64,000 bases of DNA from Fomitopsis serialis. Taxonomy: Eukaryota > Basidiomycota > Agaricomycetes > Polyporales > Fomitopsidaceae. Position numbers and translations under genes: made by a program. The notes beneath the pieces were generated by a model. That model saw nothing but the letters and a program-made list of their open reading frames with translations, ran no database searches and was not told the origin of the DNA. The DNA is taken from the NCBI RefSeq assembly GCF_022376445.1, contig NW_025954978.1, positions 186,001-250,000 on the forward strand. Direction: 5' to 3'. Below, piece after piece: positions 11,511 through 22,405 of the stretch (its first letter is position 1; each line of letters begins with the position of its first letter).

Positions 11511-13865
11511 TCAATCTTGAGACGAATCGGAAGGCGTGCTTCCCTGTCTATACGCCGGGGCAGGAGGCGCGGGACCAGCACCAATGCCCAGCCCAGAGCC
11601 GGGCGCCCCACCAACACCAGTGAGTTGGCCAGTAGCGACATTGACAGTGTCGCGTGCCAAGTTGAGGCTGGGATGCAGAGTCGGCTGAAGGATGGGCGCA
11701 ATTGGAACGGGTGCCGCCTGCGTAGTGACATTGGACATCGAGGGCGTCGCGCGCCCTCTCGAGGAGTTGGAGGGCCGGCCGCTGGACCTTCCAGTCGTGG
11801 GCATGGTGACGCGGAACGTAGGGGCAGTGGAGACAGGGTTTCCGGGCTGAGTGGGACGAGCGGACGGCTGCGAGGGTATACCCATGGTTCCCTGGAACGT
11901 GTTGAAGGACGCCTGACCAAAAGTCGGCTGGCCGAAGGAAGGTTGGCCGAACGTGGGCTGCGCTTGCACACCGGGAGCAGCGCCTGGCGAGCGGGTGTAG
12001 GGAGACTGGCCGCGCCTGGCGTTGTTCCGCGCAGCTGCGCCGGGCTCGGTACGCGAGCGGCCTTGGCCAACGACGTGCCCACCATTACGAAGCTCCGGAT
12101 CAATGTTGATCTCCTCGAGGGGTGCCACAGACACGGAGAAAGCTGCGGTCTGACCGAGGGTTTGACTAAGGGTTGGAGTCGCTGCAGTGTTCAGGGTCAA
12201 TGTAGTGTTCAAGGTAGCGTTCTCTTCGTCAGAACTACTTTGGTCATCCATTTGGTTGGAGGCGGAGCCTCCTTGCATGGTAGCAAGACGCTCGCGCTCT
12301 GCCTTGTTGGGACGCTTGTTGCGCTTGCGCTCGCGTTTATTGCCTAAACCAGCGCCGATATCAACGGTCCAGTAGCTGCCCTTGCCAGGCTCAGTGATGT
12401 CCCTCGCCACCTTGCGGAACAGCTTGTTCAGAGAAAGGTTGTGGCGGATAGAGTTCTACAAGGCAACAATGAGTCTCATACGTGATCACGAAGTAGTGAC
12501 ACGCACCTGCCAGGCCTTGTCCTTTGCGTTGTCCCTGAACCACTGGAACCTGTCCTGCAACGCCTGATATATCTCTTGCAGCGTTAAGCGTCTCTTGGGG
12601 CTCGACAGAATAGCAGCCTTCACGAGAGTCGGATACGGGTAGTTGGCTTCTGCCCCGGATAGGTCGGATCCGCGAGCATGTCCAACGTAACCTCGTCCTC
12701 GGGAACGGGTGAACCAAACGGATCTGTGTCTGTCGTCGAGCTCGCTGTGTTCGCAGGACTGAACGGCGCCATCGGAGGCGGCGAATGCCTGATCGGTTGA
12801 GGTACCACTGCTTGAGGATGGACATGCCGCACTGGACTGGCATAGCTCGGGGGCGCCCCCACGTCGTCAGGGGGGAGGAGACAGTTGACGCATTTCATAA
12901 TCAATCGCAGGAGGAGGAGACGGTTGGCGCATGTCATAATCAACTGCAGGAGAAGGAGGGCCTCGCTCGAATTGCGGGGCTGGGGGGTCGGGCAAGCGCA
13001 CCGGCGGATCCTGCGCCCTGGGAACATAGGGCGGGCTCTGCGGCTCGCGGGCTCGAGGATAGGTGTGCGTCCTCGGGCGATAGTAGTCTGCCAGAGGGAT
13101 CGTGCGGCGCGCTCTCGTACCTCACATGTCCAAGCCAATCCGCCGCGCCTGCGCGTCGTACGCTGGGTACCGCTCCGGGTTGAAAGGCAGGGGCGCGTTC
13201 AGCGGCTCGTGCATGTGGAACACGCCTGCCATCGACACCTGCTGCACTGCACGAGGACGTTCCCGACTGCTCTCGTCGCTCTCGTCGCTCCGCTCGCTCC
13301 CATTGCCGCTGTCGTCGCTCTCCTGGCTCCGTTGGCTGCGCTCGGAGCCGCTGGGACTGCCGCTGCTGCTTCGTCTGCCGGAATACTGGGGATCAAACAT
13401 ATCAGAAAAGCACATCGGATAAGCAGAACTCTAACTTGCCTGCGTCGACGGCGTGTGTGAGGGCAGTGGCAGAGCACGGCCACGGTAGTCGACAGGTGCA
13501 TGTTGAACTTGCTCGTGGCCGCCTATGGGCGCGTAGCGCAAGCTCGGCGGGCGCGGAGGGGCCTCCCTCGGGACATACGGAGGGTCGTCGACGTAGATCG
13601 TTGCATGAAGATGACTGGGTCGTCTGCGATCACGAAAGCCCTGAGTCTGGCTCGCGAATTGTGGGCGTCGTGTGGCGTAGTCCGGATGCGCCTGGTGTCC
13701 ACGAGGTGGGGGCCCACCACCGCTCGCATCGCTCGACGACTCGGATTCAGAGCCTGATCCATCTCTGCTGCGACGGGCCTGAGGAGACTCGGGGAAAGCT
13801 GGCAAGGGTGGCGGACGGTTCGTCGAGAATCCGTGAAGGCGCCTGGAGGGGCTGTGGCCGTCCAT
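11511..13865 (-). CDS. Fork-head (FOX) transcription factor, copy 2, inverted; frame interrupted
   Basis: This is a paralog of the copies at 990 and 62240 on the opposite strand. The start ATG at 13865 (MDGHSPSRR) aligns with the second ATG of copies 1 and 3; their first ATG is ATT here. Exon 1 runs to 13440, intron 1 is 13386-13439 with a GC donor (gcaagt), and exon 2 begins [10 protein letters not shown]. The fork-head domain is split at 12456-12506: [18 protein letters not shown] ... [12 protein letters not shown], then [13 protein letters not shown] ... GKGSYWTVD, then a basic KRERKRNKR stretch. A Thr/Pro/Gln-rich tail with [11 protein letters not shown] repeats ends at 11511. Three lesions break the frame: a TGA near 13124, a change next to a six-C run near 12869, and a one-base loss near 12645 within the conserved KPNYPYP. 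Downstream of that the frame is clean. It is either a decaying paralog or affected by assembly errors. Confidence 0.75.
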
Positions 13866-15416
13866 ACTTGGAATGCGGACCCACAATGAAAAACAGGAAG
13901 TGGTTGTCGTGAGAGAGTGCAGGCGCCCTAGACGCGCGGCGTAGCATCCGTTTGCGACGAGTGGCCAAGGTGGTATCGTGAGGAGATCGTGAAGATGGCG
14001 TGGTGGTCCGCGCGAGGACGAGGAAGACGGGCGGGGGCGCGCCTCTTCTCACGGCAATTCCGCAATTTCTACCTTTCTGGCCATGCCAGATCACGAAAGG
14101 TACGCGCTTTGAAGCGGGGACAGCTTTGACAACGTCCCTGAGCCGCCGTTGCCGGTGGACAATGCATGCTCGAAAGAGCGTGCGGCGTGGCCGCTCCCGT
14201 TCCCAGCACACTAATCCCTGTCAAAGCAAGTGTTTCAGCTACTTCACGTACTAACCTCATATCGTTTGGCCAGACTATCATCTTTGCTCAGGCATCGATT
14301 GCCAGAGGCTAGGTGCCAACAAATTTGAGTGGCACTTCCTGGTTACACTCAGTCGAACCTTCGGCGACAATGCCTGAAGCGGCCACTGGCATCACCATCT
14401 AGAAGCCAGAACGCATCAGGTGCGCTGCTTGTTTCTCTCGGGACGCGACTTACTGACGCTAAGGCTTTGCTTTGTGCTCCTCATTCGCACTGCGGGTAAA
14501 TCACCAGAGACGATCCGATGAATGTAAGTGGCTGCCAGTGGCAGTGGCGCACTTTGTGGTCGCCTGTAGGCGCCGCCGATCGCCCTGGTACTCGAATTGT
14601 ATATCCAACAGTGCGTTCGGGCTGTCTATCATGGAACTCACGCAGGCATGCCCGACCCAGGTCCTTGCCAGAACAAGTATTGGCCCATCGCGTTCTCTTC
14701 TTCAATATGCCCAATTCGAACCAGGAGCTGCCACCGTCCGAGTCAAGAACCCCATCCCCTCGCACAATCCTCTCTGCGCTTTGGCTCACTTCTTTCGACT
14801 GCAGATCACACTCGAAGCGGGGTTCGAAGGTTGCCAAGGACAGCCGGGTTTGCTCTTCGAGTTGACTGGTTGAACGCAGCACGACAGAGCACGGCGACCG
14901 ACAGTGCAGAACTTTGTCCCAGCGTGGGTTAATTCTTTGCCTAGTGGCGTGTAGACGGTGCCTTCAAGCAACTGGTCCCGCATTGTCATTGATTTGCAGC
15001 GCTTCCCCTTTACATTCATGTCAGATCTAGAGTCGTTGCACTTGCATTGCCAACGCAGGGCATACGAAGTGGCGCAGCTTCTGTCTGCAGCCTGACTAGC
15101 GACTGGAGTCGGGAGTAACATAACACCATTTATGTTAAGCCAGATTAAGGTCGTTCCTATGTATATGTTTCACACAATGAAACGACGTCGACGCCCGTCG
15201 TCGATACGCAAGCATCCACGATCCTCTCCGGGTTCCCAACCTCTCAGGCTTGGTGGTTGTCGGAAGAGGCGGCGCGCGGCTACCGAACGACCGGCATATT
15301 CCGCTGGCGCTCTCCGTTTCTTGATTTGGAAACTGCAGTCTGTCCAGAACTTGATAGAAACCGCTGGGCCTCAGTTCTACCTTGTCACTTTGTTGACCAG
15401 TCCAGATTAGCTCGTA
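13866..15416. other. Upstream region of fork-head copy 2 and of the guanylyltransferase gene
   Basis: Part of the sequence just upstream of 13865 resembles the leader of the other fork-head copies ('gtgggtcc' before the start). The remainder holds only short open frames on both strands (for example 14472-14882) with no recognisable protein. Divergent promoters are expected here. Confidence 0.5.
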
Positions 15417-16554
15417 ATGGCAGGAAGTCGATATGAATACGTGAAGAAATTCGAGCTTCCCGATCCATTGCTGATGGGAACGTTTCTCGTTCTGCGCATC
15501 GACGGACATGCGTTTCACAAGTAGGAGCGTCGAGCTAGCTTTCAAGCCCAAGGCACTAACGAACGAACCTCATGACAGGTTATCAGAAGCGCACGACTTC
15601 GCCAAACCAAACGACGAGCGCGCTCTACAACTGATGGATCACGCTGCACGCGATGTTATGAACGAGTTCAAAGAGATCTGTCTTGCCTTCGGCGAGTCAG
15701 ACGAGTACAGGTAGAGGTCATCCTTGTGTTTATGGTCATACAGTCTGACGTTCTCTGGATCTGCTATCTGCAGCTTCCTCTTTCGAAATGCACGACACTT
15801 TATAACCGCCGCCAGTCCAAGATCCTTACCACCGTCACATCCCTTTTCACTTCATCATACGTCTTCAACTGGTCGAAATACCTACCAGACAAAGAGCTGA
15901 AGTATCCACCTTCGTTCGACGGCCGGATTGTTATGTATCCCTCGGCGAAGGAAATCCGCGACTACTTCGCATGGCGACAAGCAGACAGTAAGCAGCCGCC
16001 TGATCTCCTGACTGCTCACGCTGAATTGGCTGATGGTCAGCCTGAAGCGCACATAAATAACATGTACAACACGGTCTTCTGGGCGCTCGTGCTTCAGGGT
16101 GGAGAGAGCACGACTCAAGCGCACGCTACACTCCGGGTGGGTACGCAGTCTGGCGGAGCATGGAACCTGACACCGACATCGAGTACAGGGAACGGTGTCC
16201 AGCACAAAACACGAGATACTGCATTCGCGGTTCGGTACCAACTATAACAATCTGCCTGCACGATATCGGAAGGGTAGTATTCTCGTACGCGAACAGGTCC
16301 GTGATAGCAATAGAATGTTGAGGCATGCCATTCTTATTATGTTTATTTTAGGTCGTTCCCGACGCAAGCACTCTACTGGCACCAGGGCCTGAAAGGGCAG
16401 CAGGTTCTCCTGATGTCGAGAACTCAATTAGCCCTGAACTTAGTACGCGCAAGCCTGCAAAGAAGCGAAAGCGCAGTTCACGGTAGAACTGCTGCACGGT
16501 GACATCATCGGCGACGAATTCTGGGACCAGCGACCCTATTTGCTCGCGGAATAG
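15417..16554 (+). CDS. THG1: tRNA-His guanylyltransferase
   Basis: Thg1 adds the essential G-1 to the 5' end of tRNA-His, the identity element for histidyl-tRNA synthetase. Six exons are visible, with introns 15521-15578, 15711-15773, 15988-16047, 16137-16188 and 16297-16351. The start MAGSRYEYVKKFELPDP and 'VLRIDGHAFHK' match the family, with the catalytic Asp in RIDG. 'FAKPNDERAL' and 'FGESDEYS' carry the metal-binding acidic pair; 'YNRRQSKIL', 'YPPSFDGRIVMYP', 'YFAWRQAD', 'HINNMYNTVFWAL' and 'RFGTNYNNLPARYRKGS' follow. The end (DIIGDEFWDQRPYLLAE) is typical. Two one-base losses break the frame: in an A-run near 15787 (FR|KCTT) and near 16482 (SSR|VELLHG). This is an essential, normally single-copy gene in fungi, so sequence error is more likely than true inactivation. 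Confidence 0.85.
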
Positions 16555-17914
16555 CCAGGCTGCGCACAGAAGGCTTACGCTACGTCTTCTATTCAGTTGA
16601 GCCGTTGACTTCTAGTGTGCCTAATGATAATGCAGCTCCATGTGGAACACCCCAAACTAGCTGTGCTGTGCGCGTACTAATGCCATTCGCCGTCTCGAAT
16701 CGCTCTATGTCGACATTCTGAGAGGTCAGCAGGAGGTAGCTATACGTACATACGACGGATGGTCTTCCGATAGGCGAGAACCCGTGGCACAAGCCGTTCT
16801 AATTAACCAAGAAGGCTCACTCCAAGATGTCCGTCCTTCCTAGGATAGACCGTGGTCGTCTATACTACATGTCGACGTCGACCATCGTCAGCACATGTAA
16901 GTCAAGAATCTCATAGGCCGACAAATTAACCGCGATGAATCGGCTCGGTCACATTTGCGTCGACTGATATGCTTTTTTGTATCTCTCCGCGACATTTCCA
17001 GCAGTGTACCTCGATCGCGAGGATCGAGAGGCGGTGCAATTGAAGGGATGAATTGGACACACCGTGGCGACCCACCACCCATTGGGGAATCTGGAATACA
17101 TGGTGCACAAAACTTCCTCATTCTATCCGCCGCTATTACTGAAGCTCCGGCATTGCACCCGCGCACAGCTTCGAGCATAGTCGGAGGCGTGCCTGCAGTG
17201 GTGCACTGAACTTAGACATTGCGCATGCGGCGTATCCGTCGCAACTTCGGACAACCTCATACCGGACGTACGATGGCGTGGATTGCAACATCACGATGGC
17301 TTCAGCACAGGGGACACGGCGGCAGGAAGCAGGGCTCACATCATGGTTATGACCACCTCGGAGAACCATGCCAACCCTGACTTGAACCTAACACAGCGTG
17401 ATGCTTGCCTTCTTCCCCGCATCCTCTCCGACGCACGCTCAACGCGTCGCTCTGACCGAGCATCCGGTACGTAACATGCTCTGCTATGTCGCCTTTACTG
17501 TATCGAACAGTACGGCATTACTACTAAGTAGTACTGAGTACACGGCCTCTAATCACTAAGGCATTGACTTAGAGGCTATGGCTGCAACCATATACTGTAA
17601 CCTCATCGCGGCGTGCAGAGTTGAATATCCCTGGGACATTTGGAACGAGCTCGAGGACATATTTGAACGACTGTAGTACTCGACTGCAACTCAACGTCGA
17701 CGTCGACTGCACCGATGCGGCCTGCCTGAAAAGGGAAGGTGTGACTCGATGCCTGGCTGTCTGCAGTCGCAAGTGACTCTTCACACATCACACACGCGCT
17801 CGCCTGCACGACAACGTCCGACTCATCCCTGACCTTCATTCTCGACCACCACCATCGCCCGCCGCATCCAATCGTGCAGGCTGTGCACACGGACGACGTC
17901 GACGCCGAACGACG
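16555..17914. other. Gene-free stretch, nothing recognised
   Basis: This lies between the guanylyltransferase stop and the start at 17915. Short open frames on both strands lack protein-like composition. The 3' part is presumably the promoter of the acidic protein gene. Confidence 0.55.
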
Positions 17915-18701
17915 ATGAGCAACACCACCACTGCCTCCGCATACCCGTTCGTGCGCCGGAGGATCGGCCGGGCGCCCTCGCCTCCCACATGGGCGTGTTA
18001 CGAGCAGATCCCGTACGACGATGACTACAGTGACAGCGGATCAGAGGACAACTCGTGCTCGGAGGACGACGAGGATTATGGGCGCATCGTCCACCGTAGC
18101 AGCGACGTCTCGGACGGAGATCGCCACGGCGTGCATGAGAGAGAGGAACATGCGGGTCGCCCAGACGGTGGCATGGAGATTGATGAGAGCGACGAAGCCA
18201 TGTCCGAGCAGAAGATTGCCGAACTGAAGAAGGATGTCAAAGGCAAGCAGCGTGCCATTGATCCTGAACCTGAGAGCCCCAAGAGACAGCATCGGCGAAA
18301 GCGCCGCCAGCCTGTCTTCACTCTGCGACCGATCCTGACCATCCAGAGGAGCCAAGGATTTGTATGGAACCAGGTATGAACATAATCTGCTGCTGCACGA
18401 CATGGATTGCTGACCCATGTGTACATTATACAGGATCTATTTGTCCCGCCGTATATCAAGGACAGATGTTCGTTTCTTTCCTCCCCATGCCGTGCTTGTT
18501 CATGTTTCTCCGATTCTGACCCTGCCTTGCTCCCGTTTGCTTGGCCTTCATACAGATGTTGCCTCCACGTCTCCGCCGAATGGTTCTGGATTCATTTCAT
18601 CCTCGGTGTCGTCCAACAACTCGTCCACGATGGATTACGAGGTGGAGGTCGTGGAAATCCGGGTGAAGGAGGGCGAGCTCAACGATATTCTTCCCCATTG
18701 A
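17915..18701 (+). CDS. Acidic, low-complexity hypothetical protein
   Basis: Three exons (17915-18373, 18434-18467, 18556-18701) join in phase to 212 residues, intact. I do not recognise a family. The N-terminal 35 residues are mixed (MSNTTTASAYPFVRRRIGRA). A strongly acidic segment, rich in Asp, Glu and Ser, follows at about residues 35-60, then a charged segment containing 'EQKIAELKKDVKGKQRAID' and a basic stretch (KRQHRRKRRQ, about residues 128-138). A conserved-looking core 'LTIQRSQGFVWNQDLFVPPY' spans the first intron. The C-terminus is Ser-rich and ends in an acidic stretch. The 34-nt middle exon and the donor gttcgt of intron 2 are the least certain parts. The composition suggests a nuclear or chromatin-associated protein, but this is only inference. 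Confidence 0.65.
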
Positions 18702-18917
18702 TTTTACATACTATCGCTTTCGCTTTCATTCCACCATTTCTCCGCATTGCTTCCACATGTTCTGTCCATAGACCATCCTCATTGTATATCGATTGCACAC
18801 ATATACCTCACCACTTTGTATCACATCTATACACTTGGTAGCGCGCTCTGCTAATGCTATTAATACGGACTCGGTTCACCAGCTCATGAGCTGGCGCGAC
18901 TTGTATGCAACTTGTTG

Positions 18918-21570
18918 TCAGACTGTAGCCAGCAGCGCGTCTTCAACTTCCCGCATACGAGCAGCCTCCTTCTCTTCTTCTCTTTGCTTCTCCTTCACTG
19001 CTTCTGCTGCCCTTGCAATTTTGTACGAAGGGGTCACATACGGCTTGTAATCCAGGTGCTTCTTGACATAGAAGCACATATATGCCTGAGACTGTGAACT
19101 CAAGCATGCTCGAAGGCTCGAATGTGAGACTCTGTGAAATTAGCCGTAAGCCGTTGGGAGGGTCAAAGAGTTATGAAACCCACTTGTCGTCATCGAACCT
19201 GTACCACTATCACGAACCGGTTTAGATGAAGTCCTCTTACGACACAGGCTTACGTACCTCATCCTGAGAGCGAGCGAAACACGTGTAGTGCCCATTGTTG
19301 ATCTGGCCTTCGTGACAGACCACGGCGAATAGATCGTATTCATACATACTGCCGGGCCCCGGCAGGCTGCTTCGTGCTTTCATAAGATGTCCGAAGCCGA
19401 GGGTCGAGGGAGTAAACTCACGAAGACGAAGCGGAGTCTGGTACTCCGTCCGTCCCCTCCTGCTCTCTCACAGCCATAGCGAGAGAGGTGTAAGGGGCCA
19501 TGTTGATGCTCGACGGGAATCGGACTTGGGCCTCAATCTTCTGTGCCGCCGTCTTGTCTCCGGACTTGTGCTCGAAGCGCTTCACCCGCGAATCAATGGG
19601 AGGCACGAGTGCCAGAATTACGCGGATTCTCACCTTGAACTGGAAGCTCAGGACGGGCGGCAGCTTTCGGAGGCTCAGTCGCTTGTTCGCCTCCTGGACA
19701 GTGCTACAGGATTAGCATCGAAGACGAGCACAGTCTCAAAAATAGCACGCACATGGGAAGGTTTCCCACATTTGGCGCAATCGTACCCGCTCGGGCCCAG
19801 TTTCTCCGGCTGAGTAAACCTAGAATGCCATGAACAGGAACGTCGATGACCACAACGGGCAATAGTCACCTCCGCAAGCAGGAAGCAAGGGTCAGTTCGT
19901 GTTCGGCGTGTCCCCCGCTACCTTTGTCCTGCAATTCCAGACTGATGTCCAGCATGGGATCTGACGTGCTTGTAACGTTGCCACACCGACCGCACTTGAC
20001 ATCGCTCTGCAAAAGCCCTGCAAATATCGAATGGACAATGCAAATGCACTGGAATTTGGTTGAACCTCGGCTCGTTGAGTGGATGTGATTCAAGACGGCC
20101 ATGAAGAACTCGTGTGCATCTTGCTGCGCGTATCCAGACAGCTCCGCTGAAGCGCGCCACGTCGTCGCCAGGAAGCTGGCGGGACCATATGGTGCTGCAT
20201 TCTCCGAGTACATCTGTCCGAAGTCATCTCGAAAATGAGAATCAGTACGTATGGCGGATGCAGATGGAAGTTCTGACCTCAGAGAAAAGCTTATCCATCT
20301 CGCAACAGGTGCAATCTTTGTTCTTGCATAGCAAGTGGTTGTGCTTATCGCTGAGAAAAAAGTCGCGAAGCAGTGGGTTGACGATGAAGGACTGCAAGAT
20401 TGCGTTCATGAAACATGTATTTCCGAGGTTCAGGAGCCCGCGTCGTGCTACCCAATCGAATGGAGACCACAATCGTCAGTAAGCGATGCCAATGTGCTCA
20501 AGGTTAGGCTGTCCAGCTGACCTTGACAGGGCATAGAGATAGCCGCCTCAAGCATCGCACTTTCTTTGCGGTTGGGCTTCCAGGGTTCGAACGGCTGCCG
20601 GTCCTTCCTCGCCGCTGGAAGTGTTACCGTCAGATAGGTTGAGTGAAATCACAATCAGTTTACCTCCCACTATCTCTTCTGCACCAATTGTTGCAATTGC
20701 AAATGTACGTGCTGTGGCACTATCATAAACGAAGTCAGTGCACGCGTTGCAGTAGATGAATCCTGTCTTGACGTCGACACCTGTGCGAAGGTCAGCCTAT
20801 GATCCGTATATCAGAATTAATGATACAGAGTGTACTGAGTAGACAGCATCGCCGTCGTGAAGGTACGGGAAGAGCGATACCAACAAAAGTCATGACCGGC
20901 CTCTTCAACGTGGTCCCTCATATGACCTTCATTCCAGCACCCGGTGAAAGGGCAGTGCAAACACGCGAACGGTCGCAGAGTGGATTGGCAAGTATCGCAT
21001 ATTGGAAAAGATAACTGCCAATGTAAGGGGCCGTTCAGTTGACTGTCAGTGCGCAACAAAGAGGCTACGCACCTTGCGACGCTTTGCGGGGCGTGAGGCA
21101 TGATTGAGACGTCGAATATTCCAGATTCCGAGTGCCCTAATCTTCTGTACAGATTCCTCCTTATCTAGAGGGTGCGATTCGATGTGTGGACACGTCGCAA
21201 GACCGGTCCCGGTGGAGGTAAATGGAGCATCCTAACGAACGCAGTGTTTGTCAGTCCCTGCACGGTGATCCTCGAGCACTTCGATGTGACTTCACCTTGC
21301 TCATGATGAATACGTTCAAATGAAAGCAGACAGGACCTAATAATCTTGAAGACAATTAATGCCACGAATGTCGTGTTGTGGCTGCTTGGTGGCTGCGTAC
21401 TGCCAGACCGGTCCTGCCGGAACTGACGGAGAGCGCGCCGACGCGCGGACGTGTTTGGTGCACGTGATGCTGTGTTTGTCCCATAAATGGCTACTAGCTA
21501 AGTTACTTACGTCCGTATACTGGTATCGTCCTTTCCGTTCACTCTGCGTCTCTCGACTTGCGTCGCTCAT
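18918..21570 (-). CDS. UBP8: Ubiquitin-specific protease of the Ubp8/USP22 (SAGA) type
   Basis: This is a thiol protease of the SAGA coactivator that removes ubiquitin from histone H2B. Thirteen exons span 21570 to 18918 (about 582 residues), first exon 21570-21511. The N-terminal ZnF-UBP finger is at about residues 30-140 (TCPHIESH, FPICDTCQST, CLHCPFTGCW, GHMRDHVEEAGHDF, YCNACTDFVYD). The USP domain follows with the Cys box 'GLLNLGNTCFMNAILQSF', 'SGYAQQDAHEFF', zinc-binding 'CGRCG' and 'CAKCG', 'LPPVLSFQFKRFEH', and the His box 'NNGHYTCFAR', then 'WYRFDDDK'. The C-terminus is a charged helix. The first intron (21232-21510, 279 nt) is unusually long and may hide a small exon. A frame jump near 20243-20247 (RHT|DSHFRDDFG) has no acceptable intron and is probably an indel. 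It lies head to head with the HIT gene, 74 bases apart. Confidence 0.88.
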
Positions 21571-21644
21571 TAATCGTGCTTCTTATTGGATAGAGACGAG
21601 AGCGTTGTTCTCAATAGCCACCTTGACTACATCTCCTTGAGGTC
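21571..21644. promoter_or_regulatory. 74-base bidirectional promoter between the deubiquitinase and HIT genes
   Basis: The ATG codons at 21570 (minus) and 21645 (plus) are 74 bases apart, so the two 5' untranslated regions and core promoters must share or overlap this interval. No canonical TATA box was seen. Confidence 0.55.
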
Positions 21645-22405
21645 ATGAGACTTCTTAAGAGCCTTTTTGCGAGCTGTCTCGGTGGTAGCGAGGACCCGCG
21701 GGGCGTAACTTCGCCGACCGAAACGCAGCATGACAGTTCCCGGTGCAAGTTCTGTAGCGCTTCGCCGGAAAATGGCTTCGATGTTGTCTGGGAGGTCAGT
21801 CTTCGCCGTCTCCTAGTTCTTGCCCGACCGAATGAGTGATGACAGGACGAATCTTTCACCGTATTCACGGACCGAGATCCAGCAGCTGCGCACCATTTCC
21901 TTGTAATTCCCAAAATCCACATTGGTGAGTACAGGATTCTGTACTCTGAGTTTCAGCCTTCAAAGTACTATGAACGTACAGACAATGTCAAATCGTTGAC
22001 AGCAAAAGACGCTCCAATGGGTATGTCTCATGTATTCGCTAGCTTTCGCCATTCATGATTATGGTGCACAGTCAGCAGAATGTCCGAGATTGGCCATCGT
22101 GTCTTGGACGATCTGAAGGTACCTACAACATCACAACGGTAAGTCTTCCGTCATAGGACCGCCAAGGCTAGACACGCTGCTTATGGTCGCAAAGTTTGGG
22201 TTTCCATATACCCCCTTTCTTTTCAGTCAATCATCTACATATGCATGCCCAAGGCTTGCCTTATTGTTCTACCGCACGAGCTCTTAAGTACCGCGTATCC
22301 GCTGGTAGCGGGGCGCACGGTAAGGGGTTCAGCTGGTTCTGCGAAGCAGATCAGGCTGTTCGCATCTTAGCGAAAGGCGGCCAAATTGCAGTCTTCCCTT
22401 GCTGA
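21645..22405 (+). CDS. HIT (histidine triad) family protein, HINT3-like
   Basis: This is a nucleotide hydrolase or transferase acting on nucleoside 5'-phosphoramidate-type substrates. Five exons (21645-21794, 21846-21924, 21982-22020, 22072-22138, 22195-22405) join in phase to 181 residues, intact. Visible family features are 'CKFCSASPENGFDVVWEDE', 'FTDRDPAAAHHFLVIPKIHI', 'DNVKSLTAKDAPMV', 'GFHIPPFFSVNHLHMHAQ' and 'LPYCSTARALKYRVS'. The His triad is HLHMHAQ, with the central catalytic His in place. Features shared with HINT3 and aprataxin-type HIT proteins are the N-terminal CxxC pair and 'GFHIPPF' before the triad. The C-terminus (KGGQIAVFPC) is short. It is divergently transcribed from the deubiquitinase gene. 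Confidence 0.85.

Noticed and set aside
20214..20248. A 21- or 35-nt intron to explain the UBP8 frame jump
   Set aside because: Both are too short for splicing, and reading through with one indel restores conserved-looking sequence (DSHFRDDFG).
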